A stretch of 64,000 bases of DNA from Bacteroidaceae bacterium. Its GTDB lineage: Bacteria > Bacteroidota > Bacteroidia > Bacteroidales > Bacteroidaceae. Made by a program: the position numbers and the translations under genes. The notes under the pieces were generated by a model. That model made no database searches, was not told where the DNA came from, and saw only the letters and a program-made list of their open reading frames with translations. Below are positions 43,636 to 53,200 of the stretch, one piece after another. The stretch is taken from the NCBI GenBank assembly GCA_017633615.1, contig JAGBPB010000012.1, positions 1-64,000 of the forward strand, given 5' to 3'. Position 1 is the stretch's first letter; each line of letters begins with the position of its first letter.

Positions 43636-44334
43636 TTATTCTTCTTGTATCCGCGGTTCGGCATCAACCACGAGCTTACGGTTCTCACATTTGAACACGC
43701 GGCCGGGGAATTCCTGAATCCATTGCAGGTTATGGGTTATCATGAGTATGGTGGTTCCGCTCTTGCCCACCTTGTGCAGAATCTCCATGATCTGGTGCCC
43801 GGTCTCGGGATCCAGATTGCCGGTGGGCTCATCGGCCAGAATCAATTTGGGGTCATTAAGCAGGGCGCGGGCTATGCATATACGCTGCTGCTCTCCGCCG
43901 GAGAGCTCATGCGGCATCTTGTAGCCTTTGGTCTCCATTCCCACCAGGTCAAGCACCTGGAATATCTTTTGGTGTATGAGCTTCTTGTCCTTCCATCCGG
44001 TTGATTTAAGTACAAAACTCAGATTATCAAACACGTTGCGGTCAGTGAGCAGCTGGAAATCCTGGAACACTATACCCATCTGGCGGCGCAGGCGGGGTAT
44101 CTGACGTTTCTTGATAGTCATCAGGTTCATTCCCAGTACCGTAGCGTAGCTGTCAGGCATAGGACAGAGCACGTCCAGTTCACAGTAGAGTGTCTTGAAA
44201 AGTGAGCTCTTGCCTGAGCCCACCTTGCCTATCAGATAGACAAAATCACCCTCCTGTACCGTAAAGGTAACATCGCCCAGGACGAACATATCCTCCTGGC
44301 GCACCTCAACGTTCCGATAATCAATTATATCCAT
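43636..44334 (-). CDS. ftsE: Cell division ATP-binding protein FtsE
   Basis: A 232-residue ABC ATPase with Walker [10 protein letters not shown] near residue 37, signature [16 protein letters not shown], Walker [17 protein letters not shown] and the switch His in MITHN. FtsE works with FtsX in septal peptidoglycan hydrolase control. It starts one base after hisIE and sits in an amino-acid operon; ftsX is not nearby. By sequence alone it could also be another small ABC exporter ATPase, but the N-terminal pattern matches FtsE. Confidence 0.85.
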   Translation of the reverse strand: MDIIDYRNVEVRQEDMFVLGDVTFTVQEGDFVYLIGKVGSGKSSLFKTLYCELDVLCPMPDSYATVLGMNLMTIKKRQIPRLRRQMGIVFQDFQLLTDRNVFDNLSFVLKSTGWKDKKLIHQKIFQVLDLVGMETKGYKMPHELSGGEQQRICIARALLNDPKLILADEPTGNLDPETGHQIMEILHKVGKSGTTILMITHNLQWIQEFPGRVFKCENRKLVVDAEPRIQEE

Positions 44335-44931
44335 TTATTCCTTGTGTCGTTTTACCAGTTCGGCGGCCAGTTCCTCAATGCGATGTCCCTTTGAGGTGAG
44401 CAGCACAATGAGGTGGTAGATCAGGTCCGATGCCTCATAAATCAGGCGGTCGTCAGTGCCGTTGGTGGCCTCGATTACGGTCTCAACAGCCTCCTCGCCA
44501 ACCTTCTGGGCCATGCGGTTCACTCCACTCTTGAAGAGTGATGTGGTGTATGAGCCCTCAGGCATCTCCTTGAAGCGGCGGTCTATGAAATCCTGTAGAT
44601 ATGACAGGAAGTTCAGGTCAACGGAGTTCTGCTCGTTCCAGCAGGTATCAGCTCCGGTATGGCATACGGGGCCTGCGGGCTTAGCCTTTATGAGCAGGGT
44701 ATCCTTGTCGCAATCCAACAGGATCTCCTTTACGTTCAGAAAGTTGCCGCTTGTTTCACCTTTGGTCCAAAGGCAGTTTCTGGAGCGGCTCCAGAATGTG
44801 ACTTTTCCGGTCTCAACGGTCTTGTCATATGCTTCCTTGTTCATGAAACCAAGCATCAGGACCTTGCGTGTTACATTGTCCTGAATGATAGCGGGCACAA
44901 GACCGCCCATTTTTGCAAAATCTATATCCAT
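44335..44931 (-). CDS. hisIE: Bifunctional phosphoribosyl-AMP cyclohydrolase / phosphoribosyl-ATP pyrophosphatase
   Basis: A 198-residue fusion performing steps 2 and 3 of histidine synthesis. HisI comes first (TFWSRSRNCLWTKGETSGN, then CDKDTLLIKAKPAGPVCHTG with zinc-binding Cys/His). HisE follows from about residue 110 (SYTTSLFKSGVNRMAQKVGEE is split here as the substrate-binding block, and EASDLIYHLIVLL as the pyrophosphatase helix). It is followed directly by ftsE and preceded by hisF with a 12-base gap. Confidence 0.96.
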   Translation of the reverse strand: MDIDFAKMGGLVPAIIQDNVTRKVLMLGFMNKEAYDKTVETGKVTFWSRSRNCLWTKGETSGNFLNVKEILLDCDKDTLLIKAKPAGPVCHTGADTCWNEQNSVDLNFLSYLQDFIDRRFKEMPEGSYTTSLFKSGVNRMAQKVGEEAVETVIEATNGTDDRLIYEASDLIYHLIVLLTSKGHRIEELAAELVKRHKE

Positions 44932-44943
44932 CTTATGGTATAA

Positions 44944-45699
44944 TTATAATCTTATAGGAATTTTCAAACTGCAAAGGTACTGTTTTAATTCGGGAATCGG
45001 TATCTCACCGAAGTGAAAAACGCTGGCTGCCAGAGCGGCATCGGCATTTCCCTCAATAAATGCATCCCTGAAGTGCTCTTTCTTGCCTGCTCCGCCTGAT
45101 GCTATGACTGGAATGGTAAGCTCGTCAGAAAGTTTCTTCAAGGCCTCATTTGCATATCCTTGCTTTACTCCGTCATGATCCATGCTGGTAAAAAGTATCT
45201 CACCGGCGCCGCGTTCATTGGCTTCTTTGGCCCATTCAAACAGTTTGCGCTCCGTGGGTACGCGGCCTCCGTTGAGGAAACAGCGCCAACCGTCCGGTAA
45301 CTGCTTGGCATCAATGGCCACCACACATACCTGTGATCCGAAATTGTGGGCTATCTCATCAATCAGCCCGGGGTTCTTGAGAGCGGCAGAGTTTACTGAT
45401 ACCTTATCAGCTCCTGCACTCAGCAGACGCTCCACGTCTTTTAGCTCATGTATGCCTCCGCCTACAGTGAAGGGGATTGATATGTTGGCGGCTATGCGCT
45501 CAACCAATTCTGTAAATGTTTTTCGTTCCTCGAACGATGCGGTTATATCCAGAAACACAAGCTCGTCGGCACCTTGTTCACTGTACAGGCGGCCCAGTTC
45601 AACGGGATCGCCCGCATCACGCAGGTTTACAAAGTTGGTTCCTTTTACGGTGCGTCCCTTGTTTATGTCAAGGCAGGGAATTATTCTTTTGGCAAGCAT
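44944..45699 (-). CDS. hisF: Imidazole glycerol phosphate synthase cyclase subunit
   Basis: HisF is the cyclase half of IGP synthase and uses ammonia from HisH to make IGP and AICAR. The 251-residue TIM barrel starts [16 protein letters not shown] (catalytic Asp11) and has VAIDAK (second catalytic Asp near 130) and phosphate-binding VGGGI and VIASGGAG. It is 3 bases from hisA. Confidence 0.97.
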   Translation of the reverse strand: MLAKRIIPCLDINKGRTVKGTNFVNLRDAGDPVELGRLYSEQGADELVFLDITASFEERKTFTELVERIAANISIPFTVGGGIHELKDVERLLSAGADKVSVNSAALKNPGLIDEIAHNFGSQVCVVAIDAKQLPDGWRCFLNGGRVPTERKLFEWAKEANERGAGEILFTSMDHDGVKQGYANEALKKLSDELTIPVIASGGAGKKEHFRDAFIEGNADAALAASVFHFGEIPIPELKQYLCSLKIPIRL

Positions 45700-45702
45700 A
45701 GT

Positions 45703-46425
45703 TCAATTGTTGTTCAGTTCAGCAAGCTGCGCCAGTGTTACGCGGCCCTCATAATAGGCTTTACCTACTATGGCGGCGGGCAGACCGGCCTGTTTCAGTG
45801 CTATAAGGTCATCGACTGAACTCACGCCTCCGCTGGCTATGAGACCCAGCCCCGGGAACTCAGTCAGTATCTTTTTATATAGTTCTACTGCGGGGCCCTG
45901 CAGCATTCCGTCGCGGTTTATGTCAGTGCAGAGTACCTGAGTTATTCCTTTCTCTATATAGTCGTGTATAAAGTCGCTCAGAGTCAGCGCACTGTCCTCT
46001 TTCCATCCGTTTACAGATATCTTGCCGTCACGGGAATCGGCACCCAGTATTATGTGCTCCTGGCCAAAGTCTTCAATCCACTGTGCCATAAGCTCCGGCT
46101 GGCTTACTGCTGTGCTGCCTACAGTCACCATAGCGGCGCCGCAACCCAAAGCTGTTTCCAAATCAGACGTGGATTTTATTCCGCCTCCAAAGTCAACAGT
46201 CAGGTCCGTGTGCCCGGCTATAGCTTCAAGGGTGGGGTAGTTGACAATGTGCTTGCTCTTGGCTCCGTCCAGGTCAACCAGGTGGAGCCTGGTAAGACCT
46301 GCATCCTGAAAGCGCAGAGCCATATCCAGAGGGTTGTCACTGTAGGTCTTGCAGATGTTGTAGTCACCCTTGGTCAGACGTACGCATTTGCCGTCTATTA
46401 TATCTATTGCAGGTATGATCTCCAT
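45703..46425 (-). CDS. hisA: ProFAR isomerase
   Basis: HisA isomerises ProFAR to PRFAR, the substrate of HisHF. The 240-residue barrel starts MEIIPAIDIIDGKCVRLTKG (catalytic Asp8) and has DFGGGIKS and LIASGGVSS phosphate sites plus CTDINRDGM with the second catalytic Asp. It lies between hisH and hisF in the operon. Confidence 0.97.
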   Translation of the reverse strand: MEIIPAIDIIDGKCVRLTKGDYNICKTYSDNPLDMALRFQDAGLTRLHLVDLDGAKSKHIVNYPTLEAIAGHTDLTVDFGGGIKSTSDLETALGCGAAMVTVGSTAVSQPELMAQWIEDFGQEHIILGADSRDGKISVNGWKEDSALTLSDFIHDYIEKGITQVLCTDINRDGMLQGPAVELYKKILTEFPGLGLIASGGVSSVDDLIALKQAGLPAAIVGKAYYEGRVTLAQLAELNNN

Positions 46426-46430
46426 AAACG

Positions 46431-47021
46431 CTAAATGTCAAGAAAATTTCTCAAGATACGCTCTCCTGTAGCACCGCTCTTTTCTGGGTGGAACTGAGTG
46501 GCGTAGAAGTTGTCCTTATGCAGTGAGGCACTGAACGGAAGTATGTATTCAGTCTTTGCTGCGGTCCACTCACAGACAGGAATGTAGAAACTGTGTACAA
46601 AATATACGTACTCTGGTTTGTCAAAGCCCTTGAACAGACCCTTACCTGTGGTCTCAATGGTGTTCCAGCCCATATGCGGAACCTTGTCCTCATGCTTGCC
46701 AGGAATGAACTTAAGTACGGGTACATCAAATATACCCAGACACTGGGCGTTACCCTCCTCACTGCGGCTGCACATGAGCTGCTGCCCCAGGCAGATACCT
46801 AAAACAGGCTGCTTAAGATCCTTTATTATGCGGTCCAGATTGTGGGCACGGAGATACTCCATTGTGGTGCTTGCTTCACCCACACCGGGAAATATCACCT
46901 TATCGGCACGCCTCAGCTGCTCTTCATTGTCAGTCAGCAACGCTTCAACGCCAAGACGTTTCAGCGCACCCAAGACCGAGCGTATGTTTCCGGCATTGTA
47001 TTTGACTATTGCAATATTCAT
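46431..47021 (-). CDS. hisH: Imidazole glycerol phosphate synthase glutamine amidotransferase subunit
   Basis: HisH hydrolyses glutamine and channels ammonia to HisF. The 196-residue class-I amidotransferase has the nucleophile Cys in LGICLGQQLM near residue 78 and His/Glu in FHPEKSG near residue 180. It is the first gene of the hisH-hisA-hisF-hisIE-ftsE-lysC-lysA unit on this strand. The other his genes are not in the window. Confidence 0.96.
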   Translation of the reverse strand: MNIAIVKYNAGNIRSVLGALKRLGVEALLTDNEEQLRRADKVIFPGVGEASTTMEYLRAHNLDRIIKDLKQPVLGICLGQQLMCSRSEEGNAQCLGIFDVPVLKFIPGKHEDKVPHMGWNTIETTGKGLFKGFDKPEYVYFVHSFYIPVCEWTAAKTEYILPFSASLHKDNFYATQFHPEKSGATGERILRNFLDI

Positions 47022-47130
47022 AAAGTGTCGGTATCCGTTTTTCAGCCGCGAAGTTACTAAGAATCCAAATATGACACAAAGGGATTGTTTCTATTTGTAT
47101 TACGAATAATAGTAACTGCTAATATTCATG

Positions 47131-47356
47131 CCCCGCCGGAAAGGACAAAGGTGGGTGTGAGACAGTTGCTCCAGGCTACTCCAGACCCATCCGATGCCTA
47201 AACACCGATCGCCTCCCTTTTAATCCCCTTCGGGACTTAACGGTCGTTGGACGCAACGGTGTTCTTAACGGCATCTCTGTGGGCCTTCCGCTTACGCCCT
47301 CCACAAATACTCACAGCCACTCTTTGCCCTTTCTCGGCTCAGTGTATGGGGGGAAA
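47131..47356 (+). ncRNA. Rod-like structured RNA, 6S RNA candidate (strand uncertain)
   Basis: The 386-base gap between hisH and the next gene holds a sequence whose ends pair over about 27 bases. GCCGGAAAGGACAAAGGTGG from 47134 pairs with CCACTCTTTGCCCTTTCTCGGC ending near 47342, both continuing inward (GTGTGAG/CTCACAG). A central bubble separates this from a second stem (GACCCA..GATGCC..AACACCG with CGGTGTT..GGCATC..GGGCC), capped by small hairpins (TCCCCTTCGGGA, CGTTG/CAACG). Closing stem, large bubble and terminal stem are the 6S RNA architecture. A TTTG box at 47094-47097 and weak TAATATTC (47120-47127) precede it, and a terminator follows at 47368-47396, favouring the plus strand. Confidence 0.5.
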
Positions 47357-47367
47357 ACAAAAACTGG

Positions 47368-47396
47368 TGAGCGCGTGCCCACCAGCTATTTTTAGT
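47368..47396. terminator. Bidirectional terminator between the structured RNA and the lipoprotein gene
   Basis: Arms CTGGTG and CACCAG with a GC-rich inner part (GAGCGCGTGCC) are flanked by AAAAA on the left and TATTTTT on the right. It can end both the plus-strand RNA and the reverse-strand gene whose stop codon is at 47408. Confidence 0.8.
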
Positions 47397-47407
47397 TAAA
47401 AGCTCGG

Positions 47408-49282
47408 TTAAGGACAAACGGGTCGAATGTAAAAACACTGACTGCGTGATTTGGATCCAATCGTATAAGTGCCACTGTTATCTGATGATAATAATAAATA
47501 TGATGCTGCATATGATGGAGTCATCCACGAATTTGGATCATCATCTAGCGTACTTGCCCAATAATTACCTATAGGTATAAGTATAAAATGACCTTTAAAT
47601 CCATCTTTATTACTTGTTACTTTAAAATACGTATAGGATTGATTATAACCAAAAATATTATTCTTAATACATTCAATCTTTTCCCATGTACAATTATCAA
47701 TCAATTCTTTCATTTCATCTTTTGTAGGCATACGCCATTCAGCGCTCCACATAACATGTGCTGCATCATCTTCTGGTTGTAGGGTGGTTAAATAATCTAC
47801 AAATCCTTCATATCCATAAGAACTATCGGTACAGTATTTAGTCAGTTGGGTTCCACTACCGTTCTTGCAGAATCTGTTTTCTGTCCAACCATTATTATAA
47901 TTATAAGTAGTGTCGCCCCATTGAAATGTGCCTCCAGAATATTCAGGATATGATGCTCCTATGTTACATGTCGCCCACTTTACACTTAATCCAAGATCTA
48001 CATACTCGCTAACAGCATGTTTTACAATAACTACACACTTGGCGGTTACACCCATACATGTTGCAGTAATAGTGGCTGTGCCTTCAGAACCCAGGATAAC
48101 ATACACATCTCGACCTGTTATTTCATCATACCCCCATGTGGATGCAGAAAGTGATGCGACAGCAGGATTATCCGATTTCCATGTAATTGGAAAGTAATTG
48201 TAACTAACGCTATCTATCTTGGCATCAGCATATAATTCTAAGTACCGATAATCTTGTAAAGCAACGATAGTATCTTTATTTAATTCAACCCTAGAAATGC
48301 CTTTCCAAGTTTCAGATTTACATACAGGTCTTACATAACAACTACGACAACGTTCAGCGGAACTCAATATAAATCCCATCTCATTGTAATCCCTATTCAC
48401 AATTTGAATGGTTTGTGCACCTTTACCCCAACCATCATTTAACCAGTATTGACCGTATGCGTAATAGAGGCTAGCACCACTTTTATCCAACTTAGCCGGT
48501 ATAAAAATTGACTTGTCTGTGTAACCCTCAATTTTACTAGTAATCTTATAGCCATTTACATCACCTTGAGCAACCCATTCACAAATGGTATTTCCTATCA
48601 GTTCTTGATATTGTTCTGGGGTGGGTATTTTCCAATTTCCGCCCCATAAAACGTTGGCTACATCATCCTCATCATCCAATGGGCTAGACAAATGATTATC
48701 GCCATCGTATTTAGCTAAAGTAGGACTACCACTCATATACCACTTGTAAGTATTCCAGTTATATTTATTTTTGGTCTCAGTTTCGCCCCATGCATAATAG
48801 TCTCCAAGGTCTTCTGGTTTTTCGGCTCCTACGTTACACGTCGCCCAATTGACACTCAAACCCAAGTCTACATATTCTTTAACGAGTTGAATAGCAAGAG
48901 TGTTAAAAGCTCTGACTTCTCCTTTGAACCATACGCCACCTTGATATACAAAAGCACAGTAGTAATACTTACGGCCAGCTTTCAAATCTAAGGCTGTCAG
49001 GGTGTAGTTATTGTGGCTGTCTAATTCTTTAGCAAATAGTTCTGTGCTATTATCGGATGTAATGTTCTCTTCCAGAGAATATAGTATTCCTACTTTAATC
49101 TCACCATTACCAGGTGTAATATTTGCAGTTCCGGATAATACTGCCGTATGTGTTGAAACCTCAGTAGCATCACCGGTTACAGCCACAGCCTTTTCTTGTG
49201 TTTCTAAGCCTTTCTCATCATTACAAGATATTATTCCCAGGAATAGAGCAGATATTGAAAGAAATGTGATAATCCTTTTCAT
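47408..49282 (-). CDS. FISUMP-like lipoprotein with FN3-like, two FISUMP and one BIG2 domain
   Basis: A 624-residue lipoprotein (lipobox IISC, Cys about 20). The order is a fibronectin-like domain (about 35-125; AGRKYYYCAFVYQGG), module 1 from VDLGLSVNWATCNVGA near residue 137, a BIG2-like domain (about 335-425; SEGTATITATCMGVTAKC), and module 2 from VDLGLSVKWATCNIGA near residue 428. The modules match those of the protein at 26719. The gene is visibly AT-richer than the his operon beside it, with many TAT and AAT codons, suggesting separate acquisition. A TTTG-N19-TATATTTG promoter precedes it. Function unknown; probably surface-exposed. Confidence 0.75.
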   Translation of the reverse strand: MKRIITFLSISALFLGIISCNDEKGLETQEKAVAVTGDATEVSTHTAVLSGTANITPGNGEIKVGILYSLEENITSDNSTELFAKELDSHNNYTLTALDLKAGRKYYYCAFVYQGGVWFKGEVRAFNTLAIQLVKEYVDLGLSVNWATCNVGAEKPEDLGDYYAWGETETKNKYNWNTYKWYMSGSPTLAKYDGDNHLSSPLDDEDDVANVLWGGNWKIPTPEQYQELIGNTICEWVAQGDVNGYKITSKIEGYTDKSIFIPAKLDKSGASLYYAYGQYWLNDGWGKGAQTIQIVNRDYNEMGFILSSAERCRSCYVRPVCKSETWKGISRVELNKDTIVALQDYRYLELYADAKIDSVSYNYFPITWKSDNPAVASLSASTWGYDEITGRDVYVILGSEGTATITATCMGVTAKCVVIVKHAVSEYVDLGLSVKWATCNIGASYPEYSGGTFQWGDTTYNYNNGWTENRFCKNGSGTQLTKYCTDSSYGYEGFVDYLTTLQPEDDAAHVMWSAEWRMPTKDEMKELIDNCTWEKIECIKNNIFGYNQSYTYFKVTSNKDGFKGHFILIPIGNYWASTLDDDPNSWMTPSYAASYLLLSSDNSGTYTIGSKSRSQCFYIRPVCP

Positions 49283-49385
49283 AATAAAACAATTACTGGT
49301 TCACAAATATAGACTTATTAATACTCAAAGCAAAGGTAAGTAACACAAAAGTATCAGACTGAAGTGAACTTTTTTGTGCGGAATA

Positions 49386-49418
49386 TTTGGAGGTTTGGTA
49401 CCAAATTTAGTACCTTTG
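49386..49418 (+). promoter_or_regulatory. hicAB promoter with internal operator palindrome
   Basis: TTTG (49386-49389), 21 bp, then TACCTTTG (49411-49418). Between the boxes lies TTTGGTACCAAA (49394-49405), a perfect 12-bp palindrome, and GGTAC/GTACC also pair across 8 bp. The position fits autorepression by HicB. Confidence 0.6.
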
Positions 49419-49439
49419 CGCAAATGCCTAATGAAAACT

Positions 49440-49697
49440 ATGAGTACTAAGGAAAAACTAAAGGAAAGGTTTAAGAAGAAACCTAAGGATTTTACTTATG
49501 AGGAGACCGTTTGCTTGCTTGAATATTTGGGGTACAAGGTACACAACAAGGGGGCGACATCGGGCTCTCGTGTGCGGTTTAAAAATGAGCAAATTGGTGA
49601 ATACATTGATATTCATCGGCCTCACCCGGGGAGTATTATGAAAGAGTGGATGATTAATACCATTTATGAACACTTAAAGAGTAACAAACTGATATGA
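49440..49697 (+). CDS. hicA: HicA-like toxin
   Basis: An 85-residue protein of the HicA mRNA-interferase family: KDFTYEETVCLLEYLGYKV, GATSGSRVRFKN and the late EYIDIHRPHPGSIMK block. In many HicA proteins the GSHH-type motif holds the catalytic His; here the position reads GSRV, and the conserved histidines are in IHRPHPG, as in other members from this phylum. The start may be 49440 or 49431 (MKTMSTKEK). It overlaps hicB by four bases. Confidence 0.82.
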   Translation: MSTKEKLKERFKKKPKDFTYEETVCLLEYLGYKVHNKGATSGSRVRFKNEQIGEYIDIHRPHPGSIMKEWMINTIYEHLKSNKLI

Positions 49698-50053
49698 ACG
49701 AAAATATGGATTTTTTGGAGTATAAGGGCTATAAGGGAAGCGTTGAGTACAGCAAGGAGGACAATTGTCTTTGCGGTAAGGTACAGGGCATGAGCAAGGC
49801 TCTGATCCTTTATGAGGGTCAGACTCTGGACGAGTTGCGCAGGGATTTTGAGGCTGGCATTGACAGTTATATTGAGGGTTGTATGGCTGATGGCAAGGAG
49901 CCCGATAAACCATACAGCGGACGTCTGAATTTGAGAATGTCATCGGAACTTCATTCACGTGTGGCTCATTTTGCATCGGCCACGGGTACTACTATCAATG
50001 ACTTTATTAATAAAGCCATTGTTGATGAGCTGGCTCATTCTGCAGTATTTTGA
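49694..50053 (+). CDS. hicB: HicB-like antitoxin
   Basis: A 119-residue antitoxin with a degenerate RNase-H-like N-terminal domain (YKGSVEYSKEDNCLCGKVQG) and a ribbon-helix-helix C-terminus (GRLNLRMSSELHSRVAHFA, then TTINDFINKAI) that should bind operator DNA. The start overlaps the hicA stop (ATGA), as in other hicAB operons. It likely represses the promoter at 49386 via the palindrome there. Confidence 0.88.
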   Translation: MNENMDFLEYKGYKGSVEYSKEDNCLCGKVQGMSKALILYEGQTLDELRRDFEAGIDSYIEGCMADGKEPDKPYSGRLNLRMSSELHSRVAHFASATGTTINDFINKAIVDELAHSAVF

Positions 50054-50065
50054 TACAAAACGTGC

Positions 50066-50146
50066 AATTGGGGTCTGTCCCCAATTGTACTATACACTAA
50101 ATTCTTGCTCCCCTTAAGAAGGGGAGTTTTTTTTCTTAAGGGGAGC
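50066..50146. terminator. Two hairpins between hicB and ileS, the second with alternative pairings
   Basis: The first hairpin is CAATTGGGG-TCTGT-CCCCAATTG (about 50066-50088). In the second region, GCTCCCCTTAAGAA (50107-50120) can pair either with the adjacent AAGGGGAG (50119-50126), followed by eight T, or with TTCTTAAGGGGAGC (50133-50146). The first pairing is a normal terminator for hicAB; the second excludes it. Confidence 0.7.
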
Positions 50147-50197
50147 CGTAATTCTACATTTCACAATATACATCTTTAAAATTAGGGATAAAATGAG

Positions 50198-50205
50198 TAA
50201 ATTTG
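50198..50205 (+). promoter_or_regulatory. -7 promoter box for ileS
   Basis: TAAATTTG, 64 bases before the ileS ATG, with a weak TTTA 19 bp upstream. The leader contains a short GC hairpin CGGGG/CCCCG (50216-50231). I see no T-box features. Confidence 0.5.
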
Positions 50206-50269
50206 CGGCAAATTTCGGGGCGGGGTCCCCGGATTAAAGTAGCAATAGTTTGAATATCAGTAAATTATA

Positions 50270-53200
50270 ATGAAAAAGTTCGCTGAACGTGGACAACTTG
50301 ACTTGTCAAAAGTCAACAAGGAGGTGTTGGAAGACTGGCTTAAGGAAGATCTTTTTGCCCGCAGCATAAAGGAGCGTGAAGGTTGCCCTTCATTTGTATT
50401 CTATGAGGGACCTCCCTCGGCTAACGGAATGCCCGGTATCCACCACGTTATGGCACGTACCATTAAGGACACTTTCTGCCGCTACAAGACCATGTGCGGC
50501 TATCAGGTAAACCGTAAGGCCGGCTGGGATACCCACGGACTGCCGGTTGAGCTTGGAGTAGAAAAGAAACTGGGCATAACCAAGGAGGATATAGGCAAGA
50601 AGATTTCTGTTGATGACTACAACATGAACTGCCGTACCGAGGTTATGAAGTACAAGGCCCACTGGAGTGACCTGACACAGAAGATTGGTTACTGGGTGGA
50701 CCTGGACAATCCCTACATCACATATGATAATCGCTATATAGAGACCCTCTGGTGGCTGCTCAAGCAGCTTTACGGCAAGGGTTATCTTTATAAAGGATAT
50801 ACCATCCAGCCTTATTCACCCGCAGCAGGTACAGGCCTTTCCAGCCATGAGCTGAACCAGCCCGGCTGCTATCGTGATGTCAAGGACACCACCGTTACCG
50901 CACAGTTCACGATGACTGATCCCAAGCCTGAGATGACAGGGTGGGGCACACCGGTGTTCCTGGCATGGACCACAACCCCGTGGACTCTGCCTTCAAATAC
51001 CGCACTCTGCGTAGGTAACAAGATTGACTATGTGGCAGTACGTACTTACAATCCGTATAACGGTCAGCCCATTACCGCTGTTATGGCTAAGGAGCGTCTC
51101 TCTGCCTACCTTGACCCCAAGGGCGCTGAGCTGGCTCTTGACTCATACACACAGGGTGATAAGATAATCCCTTACCGGATTGTGGGCGAGTACAAGGGTG
51201 CAGACCTGGTAGGCATGCACTACAAGCAGCTCTTCCCGTGGGTTAAGCCTGTATTCAAAGCTGATGACGGCTCAATCCAGACATCCGATGCCGGTTTCCG
51301 CGTAATTCCCGGTGATTACGTAACCACTGAGGATGGTACCGGTATAGTACACATAGCACCCACATTCGGTGCCGATGACGCATTCGTAGCCAAGGCCGCC
51401 GGCATACCTTCACTCTTTATGATCAACCGCAAGATGGAGACCCGTCCCATGGTTGACTTTACCGGTAAGTACTGGCTGATGGATGAGTTGGATCCTGATT
51501 TTGTAAAGAACTGCGTTGATGCAGACCTTTACAAGGAGTATCAGGGCGCCTATGTCAAGAACGCATATGATCCCAAGTTCAATGAGGGTGGCAAGTATGA
51601 TGAGGCTGCCGCATCAAAGGCTGAGGATCTTAACGTTTATCTGTGCATCCGCATGAAGCAGGAGGGCACAGCTTTTAAGATTGAAAAGCACGTCCACAAC
51701 TACCCGCACTGCTGGCGTACTGATAAGCCTGTGCTCTACTATCCTTTGGACAGCTGGTTTATCAAGGCATCGGCCGCACGCGAGAAGATGATGGAACTCA
51801 ACAACACCATCAAATGGAAGCCTGAGTCAACCGGTACAGGCCGTTTCGGCAAGTGGCTTGAGAACCTGAATGACTGGAACCTGAGCCGCAGCCGCTACTG
51901 GGGTACTCCGCTGCCCATATGGCGCAATGATGAGGGCGATGAGCTGTGCATCGGCTCTGTTGAGGAACTCTATAACGAGATTGAGAAGGCTGTCAAGGCC
52001 GGTGTGATGAAATCCAACCCGTTCAAGGAGAAAGGTTTTGTACCCGGTGTATATACAGCTGAAAACTACGATAAGATTGACCTGCACCGTCCGTACGTGG
52101 ATGACATAGTACTGGTATCAGAGGCCGGCCGCCCGATGAAGCGTGAACTTGACTTGATAGACGTGTGGTTTGACAGCGGTGCCATGCCGTTTGCCCAGAT
52201 GCACTATCCGTTTGAGAACAAGGAACTGATTGATAACGGTACAGTTTTCCCGGCCGATTTCATTGCCGAGGGTGTTGACCAGACACGCGGTTGGTTCTAT
52301 ACATTGCACGCCATTGCTACAATGGTCAAGGGTGGTGTTTCATTCAAGACTGTGATTTCAAACGGTCTTGTGCTTGACAAGAACGGCAACAAGATGTCCA
52401 AGCGTCTGGGTAATGCCGTTGATCCGTTTGAGGAGATTGAGAAATTTGGCAGTGATGCCCTGCGCTGGTACATGATAACCAATGCCCAGCCTTGGGATAA
52501 CCTTAAGTTTGATGAGGAGGGCGTTAAGGATGTCACCCGCAAGTTCTTTGGCACATTGCACAACACATACAAGTTCTTTGCCCAGTATGCCAACGTAGAT
52601 GGTTTCACCAACTCAGAGGTGCAGATACCTGTGGCTGAGCGTCCTGTAATGGACCGCTGGATACTGAGTGAGCTCAATTCACTCACTAAGGATGTCCGCG
52701 AGAGTCTTGATGACTACGAGCCTACACGTGCAGGCCGTCTGATTACCAACTTTGTGAATGACTACCTGTCCAACTGGTATGTTCACCTTACACGTGACCG
52801 CTACTGGGGCAGTAGCATGAGCCAGGACAAACTGGCCGCATATCAGACTCTTTATACATGCCTGGAGACAGTGGCAAGACTCATGTCACCTATAGCTCCG
52901 TTCTACTCAGACCGTCTGTACCGTGACCTTACCGCAGTTACTTTAGGTGCTCCGCAGTCTGTTCATCTGGCTGAGTTCCCCAAGTGTGATGATGCTCTTG
53001 TTGACAAGGAACTTGAGACCCGTATGGAGCTGGCACAGAAGCTCACCTCAATGGTACTTGCCCTGCGTAAGCGTGATGACGTAAAGATAAACGTGCGCAA
53101 GCCGTTGCAGAAGATACTTATTCCCGTTACCGCCGAGCTCCGCTCACATCTGGAGCCTGTCAAGGAGCTTATCCGTGATGAGGTGAACGTGAAGGAGGTT

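Noticed and set aside
50206..50269. T-box or other riboswitch in the ileS leader
   Set aside because: The leader is about 60 bases with only a short GC hairpin; no T-box motif or antiterminator is visible.
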